A DNA stretch of 40,093 bases from UBA1181 sp963626555. GTDB taxonomy: Bacteria; Bacteroidota; Bacteroidia; Bacteroidales; Paludibacteraceae. This document shows, one piece after another, positions 40,042-40,093 of this stretch (positions are counted from its first letter, which is position 1; each line of letters opens with the position of its first letter). The position numbers were made by a program, and so were the translations under genes. Below the pieces are notes generated by a model. The model was not told the DNA's origin and ran no database searches. It saw only the letters and a program-made list of their open reading frames with translations. The stretch covers positions 1 through 40,093 of the forward strand of contig CAVFXQ010000028.1 in the NCBI GenBank assembly GCA_963626555.1, read 5' to 3'.

Positions 40042-40093
40042 TCTTCCATACTTGCAAGGAGAGGGGAAAAGTACAAAAGAAAATCTATCATAT

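Noticed and set aside
39966..40091. 41-codon minus-strand frame at the right edge
   Set aside because: It runs through the strong terminator stem and has no similarity or promoter that I can see.
1..40093. CRISPR array, insertion sequence, prophage or integrase
   Set aside because: No regularly spaced repeats, transposase or integrase motifs, or phage structural genes were seen. The only longer direct repeat is the AAA-ATPase_like gene end.

Overview
The window reads as a chromosomal segment of a Bacteroidota bacterium, most likely order Bacteroidales. The evidence is low GC by eye, many upstream regions with a -7 box of the Bacteroidales form TAnnTTTG, few strong Shine-Dalgarno sites, and lineage-typical families (DUF4494, BT_3928-like DoxX protein, DPP III lipoprotein, LptE-TPR-SecG block, AAA-ATPase_like/PD-(D/E)XK proteins). 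The genus cannot be named from the sequence alone. No rRNA, CRISPR array, transposase or phage gene was seen.

Layout. 1-205: 5' part of an AAA-ATPase_like gene running off the left edge. 339-5343: a plus-strand run rimM, rlmB, an RluA-type pseudouridine synthase, a secreted protein of unknown function and a DPP III (M49) lipoprotein, followed by a terminator and a tRNA-Arg(CCG) with an unusual tertiary pair. 5594-7290: minus-strand group DUF4494, YggS, small HXXEE-like membrane protein. 7542-9598: acyl-CoA synthetase and a small acidic lipoprotein. 9683-15933: minus-strand housekeeping genes ruvX, def, DoxX-like, tpiA, ispD, recG. 16030-18827: metA and a U32 protein. 18927-20231: paaK. 20448-22670: a mini PspC gene and uvrB.

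22672-30816 looks like an accessory block wedged between uvrB and a cell-wall gene. All of it is on the minus strand. In order of transcription it holds a membrane-anchored protein with a C-terminal OmpA-like domain, a short remnant of an AAA-ATPase_like gene, three different dynamin-like GTPases, a cysteine-containing helical protein overlapping the third GTPase, a decayed gene fragment, and an intact AAA-ATPase_like gene. The three GTPases with their helical partner are the best candidate for an undescribed multi-component membrane-remodelling or defence-type system. Two reading-frame breaks (end of GTPase A, and the junction of GTPase C with the helical protein) decide what the real proteins are.

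30911-36499: envelope genes: NlpC/P60-LysM hydrolase, a lipoprotein, a secreted MORN-repeat protein, manA, and a membrane-bound CapD/WbpM-like sugar nucleotide dehydratase. 36742-39641: a minus-strand operon of a sigma-54 activator, LptE, a TPR-like protein and SecG, tying envelope biogenesis to a sigma-54 regulator. 39642-40093 has no protein gene that I can support. It does have a promoter and a strong terminator about 200 nt apart on the plus strand, which suggests a small RNA.
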